A DNA stretch of 21,272 bases from NCBI RefSeq assembly GCF_958445495.1, contig NZ_CAUCSQ010000065.1, positions 1 to 21,272 on the forward strand, read 5' to 3'. This document shows, piece by piece, positions 7,398 to 14,427 of this stretch. The position numbers were made by a program, and so were the translations under genes. The notes below the pieces were generated by a model, which saw nothing but the letters and a program-made list of their open reading frames with translations, was not told the origin of the DNA and did no database searches. Every line of letters begins with the position of its first letter. Position 1 is the stretch's first letter. Source of the stretch: an uncultured Bacteroides sp. Its GTDB lineage: Bacteria; Bacteroidota; Bacteroidia; Bacteroidales; Bacteroidaceae.

Positions 7398-9287
7398 TTA
7401 AAAGTTAATACTCATTCCTCCCATAAAAGTAGCTTTCGGCATGGGATACCCCGCCATGATTTCGTAACGCTGCGCCAGTAAATTCTCAGCCTTCATATAA
7501 AACGAAACATACTTGCACAAACGGTAACTGCCCCGGACATTCCAAAGGACGAAATCTTCCGTCGCCTCCGTTCCACGTCCATCCGTCTTTACCGAAGTAT
7601 AAAGACCTTTGACATACTGCACTCCGGTGGACACGTCCCAACGTTTCCGCGTGAAGTCCACCCCAGCATAAAGCTTGTGTTCCGGAGCGGCAAGCACGGG
7701 ATTTTCCATACGTAACCAGCTATAATTAGCATTAGCGCTCCAATGAGAATCGATACGATAACCGATGTTCGCCTCGACGCCCCAATTCTCTATCCCGCCC
7801 GAATTGAAATAACGGGGAACAGCCGGGTTCAAAACAATGATGTTATCCCCGTTGATATAATAGAGGTTCGCTCCATAGCGCAAAGCGCCGTCCAGCAAAT
7901 GTTGGGTAAAAGACAGCTCATAATTCATCAGCCGTTCAGGCTTCAAATCCGGGTTCTGCGGTGAAAACATATACATCTCGCGGATGGTAGGATTGCGGAA
8001 ACCTTTGCTCACCATTGCCTTCAACTCAGCGTTTTTCGGAAGGTGAAACGCCAAGCCTCCCTGCGGCACAAATTCCGTCCCCACGTGAGAATGACGGTCT
8101 ATGCGGAGCCCGGCATTCAACGAAAGCCACGTGCCGAAATCCTGGCGAAAATCCACATATCCCGCAAACTCGTCCTGCTTTTTGTCCACTCCCGCCTTTT
8201 TCTCTCCGGTAGCTATCACCTTGTTCCACGATTCGCCGCCAAAATGCTGGTAATCGAAACCGAACGTCAACCGGTTACCGGCAAAAAGCGTCGCGCTCTG
8301 ATACCAGGACACTCCCATCATCAAATCTTTAGAATTGAACAAGGAAGTTTGCGGAGTCCCTCCTGCATAATAACCGTCGTCAATCTTATGACGCCCCCAA
8401 TTATAAAAGAAGCTGACAGACCCCGATGTCTTTTCATAATTGTTTTGCAAGGCAAACGAAGCCATCCCCCTCGTAATGCGGGAATCATTATCAAACAGCG
8501 GTGCGGATACCGTCCCCGGATTGGAAGCGTTAAAATGAGTGACATTCACATCACCGTACACATTCCAGTTGTCCGTGATATCATACCCCAACTTGGCATA
8601 CCCTCCGTACTGTTCGAACCCCATATCGGCACGATGCCCGTCAGTACGGTTATACGAACCGGAAACAATGCTGTTAAAACGTCCTTTCCGCACCCGGTTG
8701 GTGACTTCCGCCTGTAACGTCCCGTAAGAACCGGCGCCGATATTGACAGCCGTATTCACATCATCCTCCTTCTGCTTGCGGGTCACGATATTGATGACAC
8801 CGCCCATCGCATTGGAGCCGTAAAGCACGGAAGCAGGTCCGCGCAACACCTCCACACGTTCGGCAAGCATGGTCTGATAAACATCCGGAACAGGATGCCC
8901 GAACAACCCCATATATTGCGGATGCCCGTCGATAAGCACCATCATTTGCGCCCCGTTTCCGACACCCCGTATATTGATGCCCCCTGCCGCACCGGTCGAT
9001 ACGCCATATCCCATCACCCCGCGCGAAGTGGCAAATACACCCGGCACCTGCTCGTTGAGCACAGGCAACAGCGACGGTTCGTAACGGCGTTCTATCTGCG
9101 CACGGTTTATGACGGAAAGCGTCATCGGCAAATGACGCATATCGGTTTCATTACGTGTCCCCGTGACAACTATCTCGCCAATAGAATAATTCTTGTCCGC
9201 AGAAATCGTATCACCCACTTGTGCCTGCGCTTGAAATACTGTAAGCAGGACTACCCCCGCCAACCATTTTTTTTTAGGTTTATCCAT
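7398..9287 (-). CDS. TonB-dependent outer-membrane receptor (cobalamin/siderophore/heme-like size)
   Basis: A 629-residue receptor with a signal peptide (to about residue 23, FQAQAQ), a TonB-box-like segment SIGEIVVTG (35-43), a plug domain (to about 165, with VEVLRGPASVLYGSNAMGGVINIVTRK) and a beta-barrel ending in Phe629. The C-terminal NPDLKPERLMNYELSF block is also typical. It lacks the extra N-terminal carboxypeptidase-like domain of SusC proteins, so it is more like vitamin, metal-chelate or siderophore receptors than glycan importers. No SusD partner is present. It is first in an operon with DUF362, and its promoter carries the shared operator. A run of nine A (9275-9267) lies at codons 5-7. 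The ligand is unknown. Confidence 0.92.
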   Translation of the reverse strand: MDKPKKKWLAGVVLLTVFQAQAQVGDTISADKNYSIGEIVVTGTRNETDMRHLPMTLSVINRAQIERRYEPSLLPVLNEQVPGVFATSRGVMGYGVSTGAAGGINIRGVGNGAQMMVLIDGHPQYMGLFGHPVPDVYQTMLAERVEVLRGPASVLYGSNAMGGVINIVTRKQKEDDVNTAVNIGAGSYGTLQAEVTNRVRKGRFNSIVSGSYNRTDGHRADMGFEQYGGYAKLGYDITDNWNVYGDVNVTHFNASNPGTVSAPLFDNDSRITRGMASFALQNNYEKTSGSVSFFYNWGRHKIDDGYYAGGTPQTSLFNSKDLMMGVSWYQSATLFAGNRLTFGFDYQHFGGESWNKVIATGEKKAGVDKKQDEFAGYVDFRQDFGTWLSLNAGLRIDRHSHVGTEFVPQGGLAFHLPKNAELKAMVSKGFRNPTIREMYMFSPQNPDLKPERLMNYELSFTQHLLDGALRYGANLYYINGDNIIVLNPAVPRYFNSGGIENWGVEANIGYRIDSHWSANANYSWLRMENPVLAAPEHKLYAGVDFTRKRWDVSTGVQYVKGLYTSVKTDGRGTEATEDFVLWNVRGSYRLCKYVSFYMKAENLLAQRYEIMAGYPMPKATFMGGMSINF

Positions 9288-9321
9288 ATTATTTCATATT
9301 TATTGTTTCAGTACCATGCTG

Positions 9322-9390
9322 CAAAAATACCGGATATCAGCCAAATTTCATGTAGACAAATTACGGATGTTATAACCTTAATTACAGATT
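9322..9390 (-). promoter_or_regulatory. Operator pair and promoter of the TBDT-DUF362 operon
   Basis: On the minus strand a distal site (9390-9370, core AATCTGTAATTAAGGT) is followed directly by a proximal site (9369-9349, core CATCCGTAATTTGT), making a 21-bp direct repeat. After exactly 19 bases comes the -7 element TATTTTTG (9329-9322). The layout matches three other promoters in this window and fits an AraC-type activator bound upstream. Confidence 0.75.
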
Positions 9391-9496
9391 TACAAAAATT
9401 TCGCCGGGACAACCGGATGAAACCGGCAGGCCAAGACAACGAATCTCCACGCCGCCCGGCACGATTCCTGCCATTCCGGAACACTTCGTCTTATAA

Positions 9497-9565
9497 AATC
9501 CGTAACTAAGGTCATACAATCTGTAATTATGGTTATAAGACTATCCGAATTATCCCCTATTTTTG
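9497..9565 (+). promoter_or_regulatory. Operator pair and promoter of the tandem AraC genes
   Basis: Distal site 9497-9517 (core AATCCGTAACTAAGGTCA) and proximal site 9518-9538 (core AATCTGTAATTATGGTTA) are direct repeats with a 21-bp period. A 19-base spacer (9539-9557) leads to TATTTTTG (9558-9565). It mirrors the TBDT operator about 106 bases away on the other strand and points to autoregulation. The DNA between the two operators shows no further feature. Confidence 0.75.
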
Positions 9566-9630
9566 TAACCGGAAAACTCCTGAATGACCGGAAGACCTGT
9601 ATTTTTAATAAAAATTAAACAGTTACGACC

Positions 9631-10536
9631 ATGGAAAAGATACTCCACTTAAACAGTGTAGACCAGTACAACCAACTGTATGGCCTTGAAACGCTAAACC
9701 CGTTGATTAGCGTCATCGACTTGAACAAAGCCACCCGGCAGATGGACTATGTGCATTGGAATTACGGCGTTTACGCCCTATACCTGAAACTTGAGAAAGC
9801 CTGTGACATCAAGTACGGCCGCCAGACCTACGACTACCAGGAAGGTACGGTCGTCTGTTTCGCTCCCGGACAGACTACGGAGACCACCCTGACTACCGAC
9901 CGGATACAAGTCAACGTACTCGGCATCCTCTTCCATCCCGATTTGTTGCGGGGGACGTCACTCGGAAAAAATATCAAGAAATACACCTTTTTCTCTTATG
10001 AGGTGAGCGAAGCGCTGCATCTCTCGGAAGAGGAGCGAAGCATTGTAACGGATTGCCTGAGAATCATCCGCATGGAGCTGGAACACGGCGTGGACAAACA
10101 CAGCAAGACCCTGCTTGTAAACCACATCGAGTTACTTCTCAATTACTGCATGCGTTTTTACGAGCGCCAGTTCGCCACCCGCAGCAAGGCGAACCGCGAC
10201 GTACTGACACGTTTCGAACGATTGCTGGACGAATATTTCGAAGGAGCGCTCACCGAAGAAGACGGATTGCCCACAGTAAAATATTTCGCCGACAAGCTTT
10301 GCCTTTCACCCAACTATTTCGGGGATATGTTTAAAAAAGAAACGGGTAAGGCGCCGCAGGAGTATATTCAGGAAAAGGTCATCGAGCTGGCAAAAGAACG
10401 CATCTCGGATACGAAAGAAACCGTCAGCCGGATAGCTTATTCGCTGGGATTCCAATACCCGCAACACTTTTGCCGCCTATTCAAGAAACGTGTAGGCTGC
10501 ACTCCCAACGAGTACCGCATGCAAAACAACCTATAA
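9631..10536 (+). CDS. AraC-family transcriptional regulator 1 of a tandem pair
   Basis: A 301-residue regulator with an N-terminal ligand-sensing domain (about 20-170) and a C-terminal double helix-turn-helix (about 200-300). The HTH part reads LPTVKYFADKLCLSPNYFGD, then KEKVIELAKERIS and IAYSLGFQYPQHFCRLFKKR with the final GCTPNEYR. It shares clear blocks with the next gene (FHPDLL, KNIKKYTFFSY, ALHLS, HIELLLNYC, YERQF), so the two arose by duplication. It lacks the cysteine cluster of its neighbour. It stands opposite the TBDT operon and very likely binds the ATCYGTAATT repeats found at four promoters, including its own. Confidence 0.92.
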   Translation: MEKILHLNSVDQYNQLYGLETLNPLISVIDLNKATRQMDYVHWNYGVYALYLKLEKACDIKYGRQTYDYQEGTVVCFAPGQTTETTLTTDRIQVNVLGILFHPDLLRGTSLGKNIKKYTFFSYEVSEALHLSEEERSIVTDCLRIIRMELEHGVDKHSKTLLVNHIELLLNYCMRFYERQFATRSKANRDVLTRFERLLDEYFEGALTEEDGLPTVKYFADKLCLSPNYFGDMFKKETGKAPQEYIQEKVIELAKERISDTKETVSRIAYSLGFQYPQHFCRLFKKRVGCTPNEYRMQNNL

Positions 10537-10553
10537 GAACAACCGGACAGGTG

Positions 10554-11465
10554 ATGGAAGAGAAAATGTTAGACTTCAAAACCGTACATGAATGTAACCG
10601 GTGCCTGGGATGCAAGACATTGCATCCGCAAGTGAGCATCATCAATCTGGAACACCCGAATCTGGAACAAGACGCCGTGAAGTTCGAGTTCTACGCCATC
10701 CTGCTGATTGAAGAATGTCCCGACGGCTGCTGTTGTTGCGGACGGAAATATTACGATTATTCCAACGCCACCATGGTATTCCTCACTCCCGGCGAAATCT
10801 TCCGCATGAGCGAGGACAACACGCTGCCCGGCAAAGGATTCCTCCTGGCGTTCCATCCCGACCTGTTGTTCCGGACTTCCTTGAAAAACCACATCAAGAA
10901 CTACACCTTTTTCTCCTACCGCAAAGAAGAAGCGTTGCACCTGTCACAACGCGAAACATCCCAAATTACATGCTGCCTTGAAAATATCGAGGATGAGCTG
11001 CACCATCCCATCGACACACACAGCAGCACCATCCTGTCACGGCACATCGAGCTGTTGCTGGATTATTGCACACGCTATTATGAACGCCAGTTCATAACCC
11101 GCGAGAACAAAAACAGGGCAATCCTGAAAAAGACGGATAAATTGCTCGACGACTACATCTCATCCGGCAGGCTGCAAAACGGCAAATTGCCGGCTTCCGG
11201 CTATTGCTCGGAAAAGCTGGGCATCTCCGCAGCCTATTTCAACGATTTGCTGAAATTCGAAACAGGCAAGACACCGGAAGAGTATTTCCAGCTCAAACGG
11301 CTGGAAACAGCTCAAAAGATGTTGCTTCAAACCGACTGCACACCCACCGCCATCGCCCGGCAGCTAGGCTATCCCAGCGTACAATATTTCAGCCTCATCT
11401 TCAAGAAGATAACAGGCGTCTCTCCGAAGGATTACCAGTCTTTCGGCCGGCAATCACTTCAATGA
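10554..11465 (+). CDS. AraC-family transcriptional regulator 2, cysteine-rich sensor domain
   Basis: It follows regulator 1 by 17 bases and is its paralogue (KNHIKNYTFFSY, ALHLSQRE, RHIELLLDYC, YERQFITRE). The C-terminal HTH is complete (LGISAAYFNDLLKFETGKTP, IARQLGYPSVQYFSLIFKK, GVSPKDYQSF). Unlike regulator 1, its N-terminal domain holds Cys14, Cys17 and Cys20 (CNRCLGC) and Cys55 plus Cys59-62 (CPDGCCCC), enough to bind a metal or Fe-S cluster or to form disulfides. This suggests a metal or redox sensor, which is inference. Start at 10554 is chosen for the close spacing; Met5 (10566), with GGAAGAG before it, is also possible. The last 12 bases overlap the 3' end of the convergent flavin-reductase gene. 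Confidence 0.9.
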   Translation: MEEKMLDFKTVHECNRCLGCKTLHPQVSIINLEHPNLEQDAVKFEFYAILLIEECPDGCCCCGRKYYDYSNATMVFLTPGEIFRMSEDNTLPGKGFLLAFHPDLLFRTSLKNHIKNYTFFSYRKEEALHLSQRETSQITCCLENIEDELHHPIDTHSSTILSRHIELLLDYCTRYYERQFITRENKNRAILKKTDKLLDDYISSGRLQNGKLPASGYCSEKLGISAAYFNDLLKFETGKTPEEYFQLKRLETAQKMLLQTDCTPTAIARQLGYPSVQYFSLIFKKITGVSPKDYQSFGRQSLQ

Positions 11466-12014
11466 CTTTCCGTCTGAAAAAGCATTCCCCACCTTCTCTC
11501 CGATTTTCAGGTAATCATTGTTAAAAGGGTCAAAAATGATGGGAGAGACTTTAGCCGCATCTACCTTACCGTTTTCGTCGAGCACACGCTCGTCTACACT
11601 CACATTCACAATCTCGCCGCGAAGAATGCAGGTGTCCGCATTGTAATCCTTCAACCTGCATTCCACTGCCACAGACAGCTCGTCAATCAACGGAGCGTCC
11701 ACAAACTCCGACTTAACGGCATGGAATCCGGCTTTGGCGAACTTGTCGGCGACTTTATTGCCGGATACGATACCTACGTAATCGCAAGCCGCGACATAAC
11801 CGGCTTCCGCCATGCTCACCGTAAACGCTCCCCGTTTCAGAACGTTCTTAACGGTCTTATGGTCCGCATTGAGACACATGCTGATTTCATTCATTTCACT
11901 AATACCGCCCCACGCCGCATTCATGGCATCCGGAGTGCCATCCTCGCCATAAGTGGCAATGATAAACACCGGTTGCGGATAAGTCAGGGGCTTTGCGCCG
12001 AAATTCTTTCTCAT
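11454..12014 (-). CDS. Flavin-reductase-like FMN-binding protein
   Basis: A 186-residue split-barrel flavoprotein of the flavin-reductase-like family. The start reads MRKNFGAKPLTYPQPVFIIA, then GTPDAMNAAWGGISEMNEIS (flavin-binding region), KTVKNVLKRGAFTVSM and SGNKVADKFAKAGF. No signal peptide, so cytosolic. Members bind FMN and either reduce free flavin or act as small flavin oxidoreductases. It lies 3 bases after the stop of the exported flavodoxin gene, so both are read from the operator-controlled promoter at 12610-12657. It could supply reduced flavin for other proteins of the regulon, but that is inference. Confidence 0.88.
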   Translation of the reverse strand: MRKNFGAKPLTYPQPVFIIATYGEDGTPDAMNAAWGGISEMNEISMCLNADHKTVKNVLKRGAFTVSMAEAGYVAACDYVGIVSGNKVADKFAKAGFHAVKSEFVDAPLIDELSVAVECRLKDYNADTCILRGEIVNVSVDERVLDENGKVDAAKVSPIIFDPFNNDYLKIGEKVGNAFSDGKSLK

Positions 12015-12017
12015 AAC

Positions 12018-12569
12018 TTATTTATTTTTAATCCATTCCTTAATTTCTTCTTCAGTAGCGCCATTCAGCAATTTCCCTTCCTGCCACTTCATGTCCGGAT
12101 AAGTCTTCCGCAAATCTTTCCCTGCATTGGAAATACCGCTTCCGCCCGACGTAGCAAAAGGGATAAGCGTCTTGCCGGTAAAATCATAACTCTCCATAAA
12201 AGTGTTGATAATCCTCGGAGCCAGATTCCACCAGATAGGGAAACCGATATAAACAGTGTCATAACCGGCCGGATTGTCCAAATCTGCGGAAAAAGCCGGA
12301 CGCGACTTCGAATCGGCCATTTCCACACTGCTGCGCGAGGATTTATTCCGCCAGTCCAAATCCGCCGAAGTGTACTCTTTCACAGGACGGATTTCACAGA
12401 GAACGCCTCCGGTCGCTTCCGCAAGCTGCCGGGCAACCTTTTCGGTGGTTCCCGTCGCCGAGAAATAAGCCACCAACACCTTTTTTCCTCCGGAGTTCCC
12501 AGATTTCTGAGCGCAGACGGCGATACACACCGCCAACACCGCCACAACAAATAATGCCATTCGTTTCAT
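12018..12569 (-). CDS. Exported flavodoxin
   Basis: After a signal peptide (MKRMALFVVAVLAVCIAVCA, cut before QKS), a complete flavodoxin fold follows: KKVLVAYFSATGTTEKVA holds the FMN-phosphate loop, and later come DTVYIGFPIWWNLAPRIIN and LIPFATSGGSGI. Flavodoxins are normally cytosolic; here the protein should work in the periplasm or be tethered there. Start at 12569 is preferred over the longer frame to 12620 because the -7 element (12617-12610) lies between them, so the upstream codons would not be transcribed. The start context GGTATGAAACGAATG is the same as that of the exported DUF362 gene. Confidence 0.9.
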   Translation of the reverse strand: MKRMALFVVAVLAVCIAVCAQKSGNSGGKKVLVAYFSATGTTEKVARQLAEATGGVLCEIRPVKEYTSADLDWRNKSSRSSVEMADSKSRPAFSADLDNPAGYDTVYIGFPIWWNLAPRIINTFMESYDFTGKTLIPFATSGGSGISNAGKDLRKTYPDMKWQEGKLLNGATEEEIKEWIKNK

Positions 12570-12609
12570 ACCGATTGTTTTTACAAGTTCATGCAGATAT
12601 CTGCAATCG

Positions 12610-12657
12610 CAAAAATACAAGTAAAAAATAAAACAGGCATTACCCGAATTACAGATA
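12610..12657 (-). promoter_or_regulatory. Operator site and promoter of the flavodoxin operon
   Basis: One good site (12657-12637, core TATCTGTAATTCGGGTAA) is followed after exactly 19 bases by TATTTTTG (12617-12610). The 21 bases upstream (12678-12658, overlapping the MATE stop) match the motif poorly (ACTGAGCGG), so the distal site is weak or absent. Confidence 0.7.
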
Positions 12658-12670
12658 TTCCGCTATCCGC

Positions 12671-14035
12671 TCAGTTAGATGCGGCAGGCATCATCCCGCC
12701 TTTCAAACCAATCCTTTTCCGGGTGTACCGCAAATACCAGATGCAAATCAACAAGGACACCATTGTCGATAAAGGAGGGGCAAATCCCATGACAAACAGC
12801 GAAGAGCTATCTATCCGGCTGAACCAGTACGACAGCGGTATGCGGAACAAAAAGGTCGCTATCAGGCTGTGTATCATCGGGAACAACGAATTTCCCTGTC
12901 CGCTGAAATAAGAGTTGATACAGAACACGAAACTTACGATAATGCAGTCGATACTGTATCCGCGCAGATAATCCGCCGCCATAGCCACCACCGCAGGGTC
13001 TTTGGTGAAGAATGCGGTCAGCGTCTCCGGAAGGAACTGCGAATAGATACAAACCGACATGCCGAATACAAGCGCAAGCCCTATTCCCGAAGCGAGACAC
13101 TTGTTCATCCGCTTAATAAGCCCCGCCCCGTAGTTCTGTGCAGTCATGGTAGCCACAGCCGACGAAATAGCCATCGGCGGCAACATGGCGAACACGATGA
13201 GTTTCTCAACCACGCCCAAAGAAGCGGATGCAATCACTCCCATCTGATTCACAATGACGGTGATAATCAGGAATGAGACATTGACTAAAGCGTCCTGTAA
13301 TGCGATAGGCGCTCCCAGTACCATGATTTTCTTGGATAAGTTCCGGTTTAACCGGATATCTTTCCGGGAAAAATCGAAATGGAACCCGTGCCGGTACAAA
13401 AACCAAAGCGCTATTCCGAAACTGACACCTTGCGCGGTTATGGTAGCCACAGCCGCTCCCGTAGCTCCCAGATGAAAATAGCCTACCAGTATGAAATCGA
13501 GGACTATGTTTATCATACACGCCAGCCCGACAAAATAAAGCGGCGTTTTGGAGTCGCCCAGCCCGCGCAGAATACCGCACACGACATTATATCCCACAAT
13601 GAACAGGATGCCCGTCGAGCAGACCAGGATATAGCTTTTCGTCTCGGACATAGCCTCGGCGGGAGTATGCATCCATTCGGCTATCTGACCGTGAAAAAGC
13701 ACCATGAACAAAGTCAGCAACACTCCCATAATTGAAAACAACCATACGGACGAACCGATAGTGAAAGCTACTTTCCGGTCGTCCCTGGCTCCGGTAGCGA
13801 TGGCAATCAACACCGTCGTCCCCGTGGTAATGCCGAGAATGATACCCGTGATTGTCTGCATCACCTGGCTGCCGATAGCCACGGCAGCCACATTGGCCGA
13901 ATCGTCATACTGGCCGACAACGAAAAGGTCGGCCCCGCCGTAAAGTGCCTGGAGCACGTTGGCAATCAGGAAAGGTACTGCAAACCGTAACAGTACTTTC
14001 GGTACGCTTCCTTGTGTCAAATCTAACTCTTTCAT
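12671..14035 (-). CDS. MATE-family multidrug/organic-cation efflux transporter
   Basis: From MKELDLTQGSVPKVLLRFAV the protein shows the MATE pattern of about 12 membrane helices in two halves, with NVLQALYGGADLFVVGQ in the first helix pair and the internal repeat ALVNVSFLIITVIVNQMG. MATE proteins export cationic drugs or metabolites using Na+ or H+ gradients from the inner membrane. An ATG at 14140 would add 35 hydrophilic residues in frame, but conserved similarity begins at 14035, which I take as the start. It has its own promoter and a structured leader. None of the shared operator sites sits before it, so it may not belong to the regulon despite its place inside it. Confidence 0.9.
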   Translation of the reverse strand: MKELDLTQGSVPKVLLRFAVPFLIANVLQALYGGADLFVVGQYDDSANVAAVAIGSQVMQTITGIILGITTGTTVLIAIATGARDDRKVAFTIGSSVWLFSIMGVLLTLFMVLFHGQIAEWMHTPAEAMSETKSYILVCSTGILFIVGYNVVCGILRGLGDSKTPLYFVGLACMINIVLDFILVGYFHLGATGAAVATITAQGVSFGIALWFLYRHGFHFDFSRKDIRLNRNLSKKIMVLGAPIALQDALVNVSFLIITVIVNQMGVIASASLGVVEKLIVFAMLPPMAISSAVATMTAQNYGAGLIKRMNKCLASGIGLALVFGMSVCIYSQFLPETLTAFFTKDPAVVAMAADYLRGYSIDCIIVSFVFCINSYFSGQGNSLFPMIHSLIATFLFRIPLSYWFSRIDSSSLFVMGFAPPLSTMVSLLICIWYLRYTRKRIGLKGGMMPAASN

Positions 14036-14195
14036 AGTTTTCCCGTCGATATTTTTATCCTCTTTATCTTCAATTTCGGTTACAATAAAAAAATGCCGGA
14101 CAAGCGAATGATTTACACCATTCATCTTATCCAGCACCATAATCTTCTTATTATAGCACCCTCCGATGAGGATTTTTATGCCTGTCCCTGTTTTC
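14036..14195 (-). other. Structured leader of the MATE gene with an attenuator-like hairpin
   Basis: About 160 bases lie between the predicted promoter and the MATE start. On the minus strand a stem forms from GGATAAGATGAATG (14132-14119) and CATTCGCTTGTCC (14110-14098), followed after GGCA by seven T (14093-14087), like an intrinsic terminator in front of the gene. Further upstream, GCACCC and GGGTGC (about 14202-14155) can close a larger structure. I do not recognise a known riboswitch class here. Confidence 0.45.
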
Positions 14196-14201
14196 GGGGT
14201 G

Positions 14202-14233
14202 CAAATATGGGGTTTGTTTTTATAACTACCAAA
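14202..14233 (-). promoter_or_regulatory. Promoter of the MATE transcript
   Basis: TTTG (14233-14230), a 20-base spacer, then CATATTTG (14209-14202) on the minus strand fit the Bacteroidales -33/-7 pattern with one mismatch. Confidence 0.5.
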
Positions 14234-14308
14234 TTATCTTTAACTTTTTTGCCCGCAGGGCGTCAAACCGGCTGCTGATGAAGGCGGTACGCACTCTTCA
14301 AAAGGCGG

Positions 14309-14377
14309 GAACTGTAATACGGGTAAAATAATCTGTAATCCATATACAAACAGATTTCAAATCCTGCCGTATCTTTG
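14309..14377 (+). promoter_or_regulatory. Operator pair and promoter of the DXS-like gene
   Basis: Distal site 14309-14329 (core GAACTGTAATACGGGTAA) and proximal site 14330-14350 (core AATCTGTAATCCATAT) repeat directly with a 21-bp period. A 19-base spacer (14351-14369) leads to TATCTTTG (14370-14377). The match to the three other operators is the main reason to place the downstream enzyme in the same regulon. Confidence 0.75.
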
Positions 14378-14427
14378 CAGGGTCATAAAGAAAAAAGTAA
14401 AAATGTTATTCACAAAAAACGTTTGAT

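Noticed and set aside
8043..8717. Long open frame on the plus strand opposite the TBDT gene.
   Set aside because: It is the antisense shadow of a well-conserved receptor, with no start signal or family-like sequence; the same applies to 6864-7355, 8895-9509 and other long frames opposite confident genes.
12570..12620. N-terminal extension of the flavodoxin gene (MYFCDCRYLHEL...).
   Set aside because: The -7 element lies within it, so it would be mostly untranscribed, and the signal peptide starts cleanly at 12569.
14036..14140. 35-residue N-terminal extension of the MATE transporter.
   Set aside because: Family similarity begins at 14035; the region is better read as leader RNA with a hairpin, though an in-frame ATG exists.
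14195..14202. CGGGGTGC before a ThDP-enzyme gene, suggesting a TPP riboswitch.
   Set aside because: The CTGAGA box and the rest of the TPP aptamer are absent, and the segment lies upstream of the predicted start of the DXS-like transcript.
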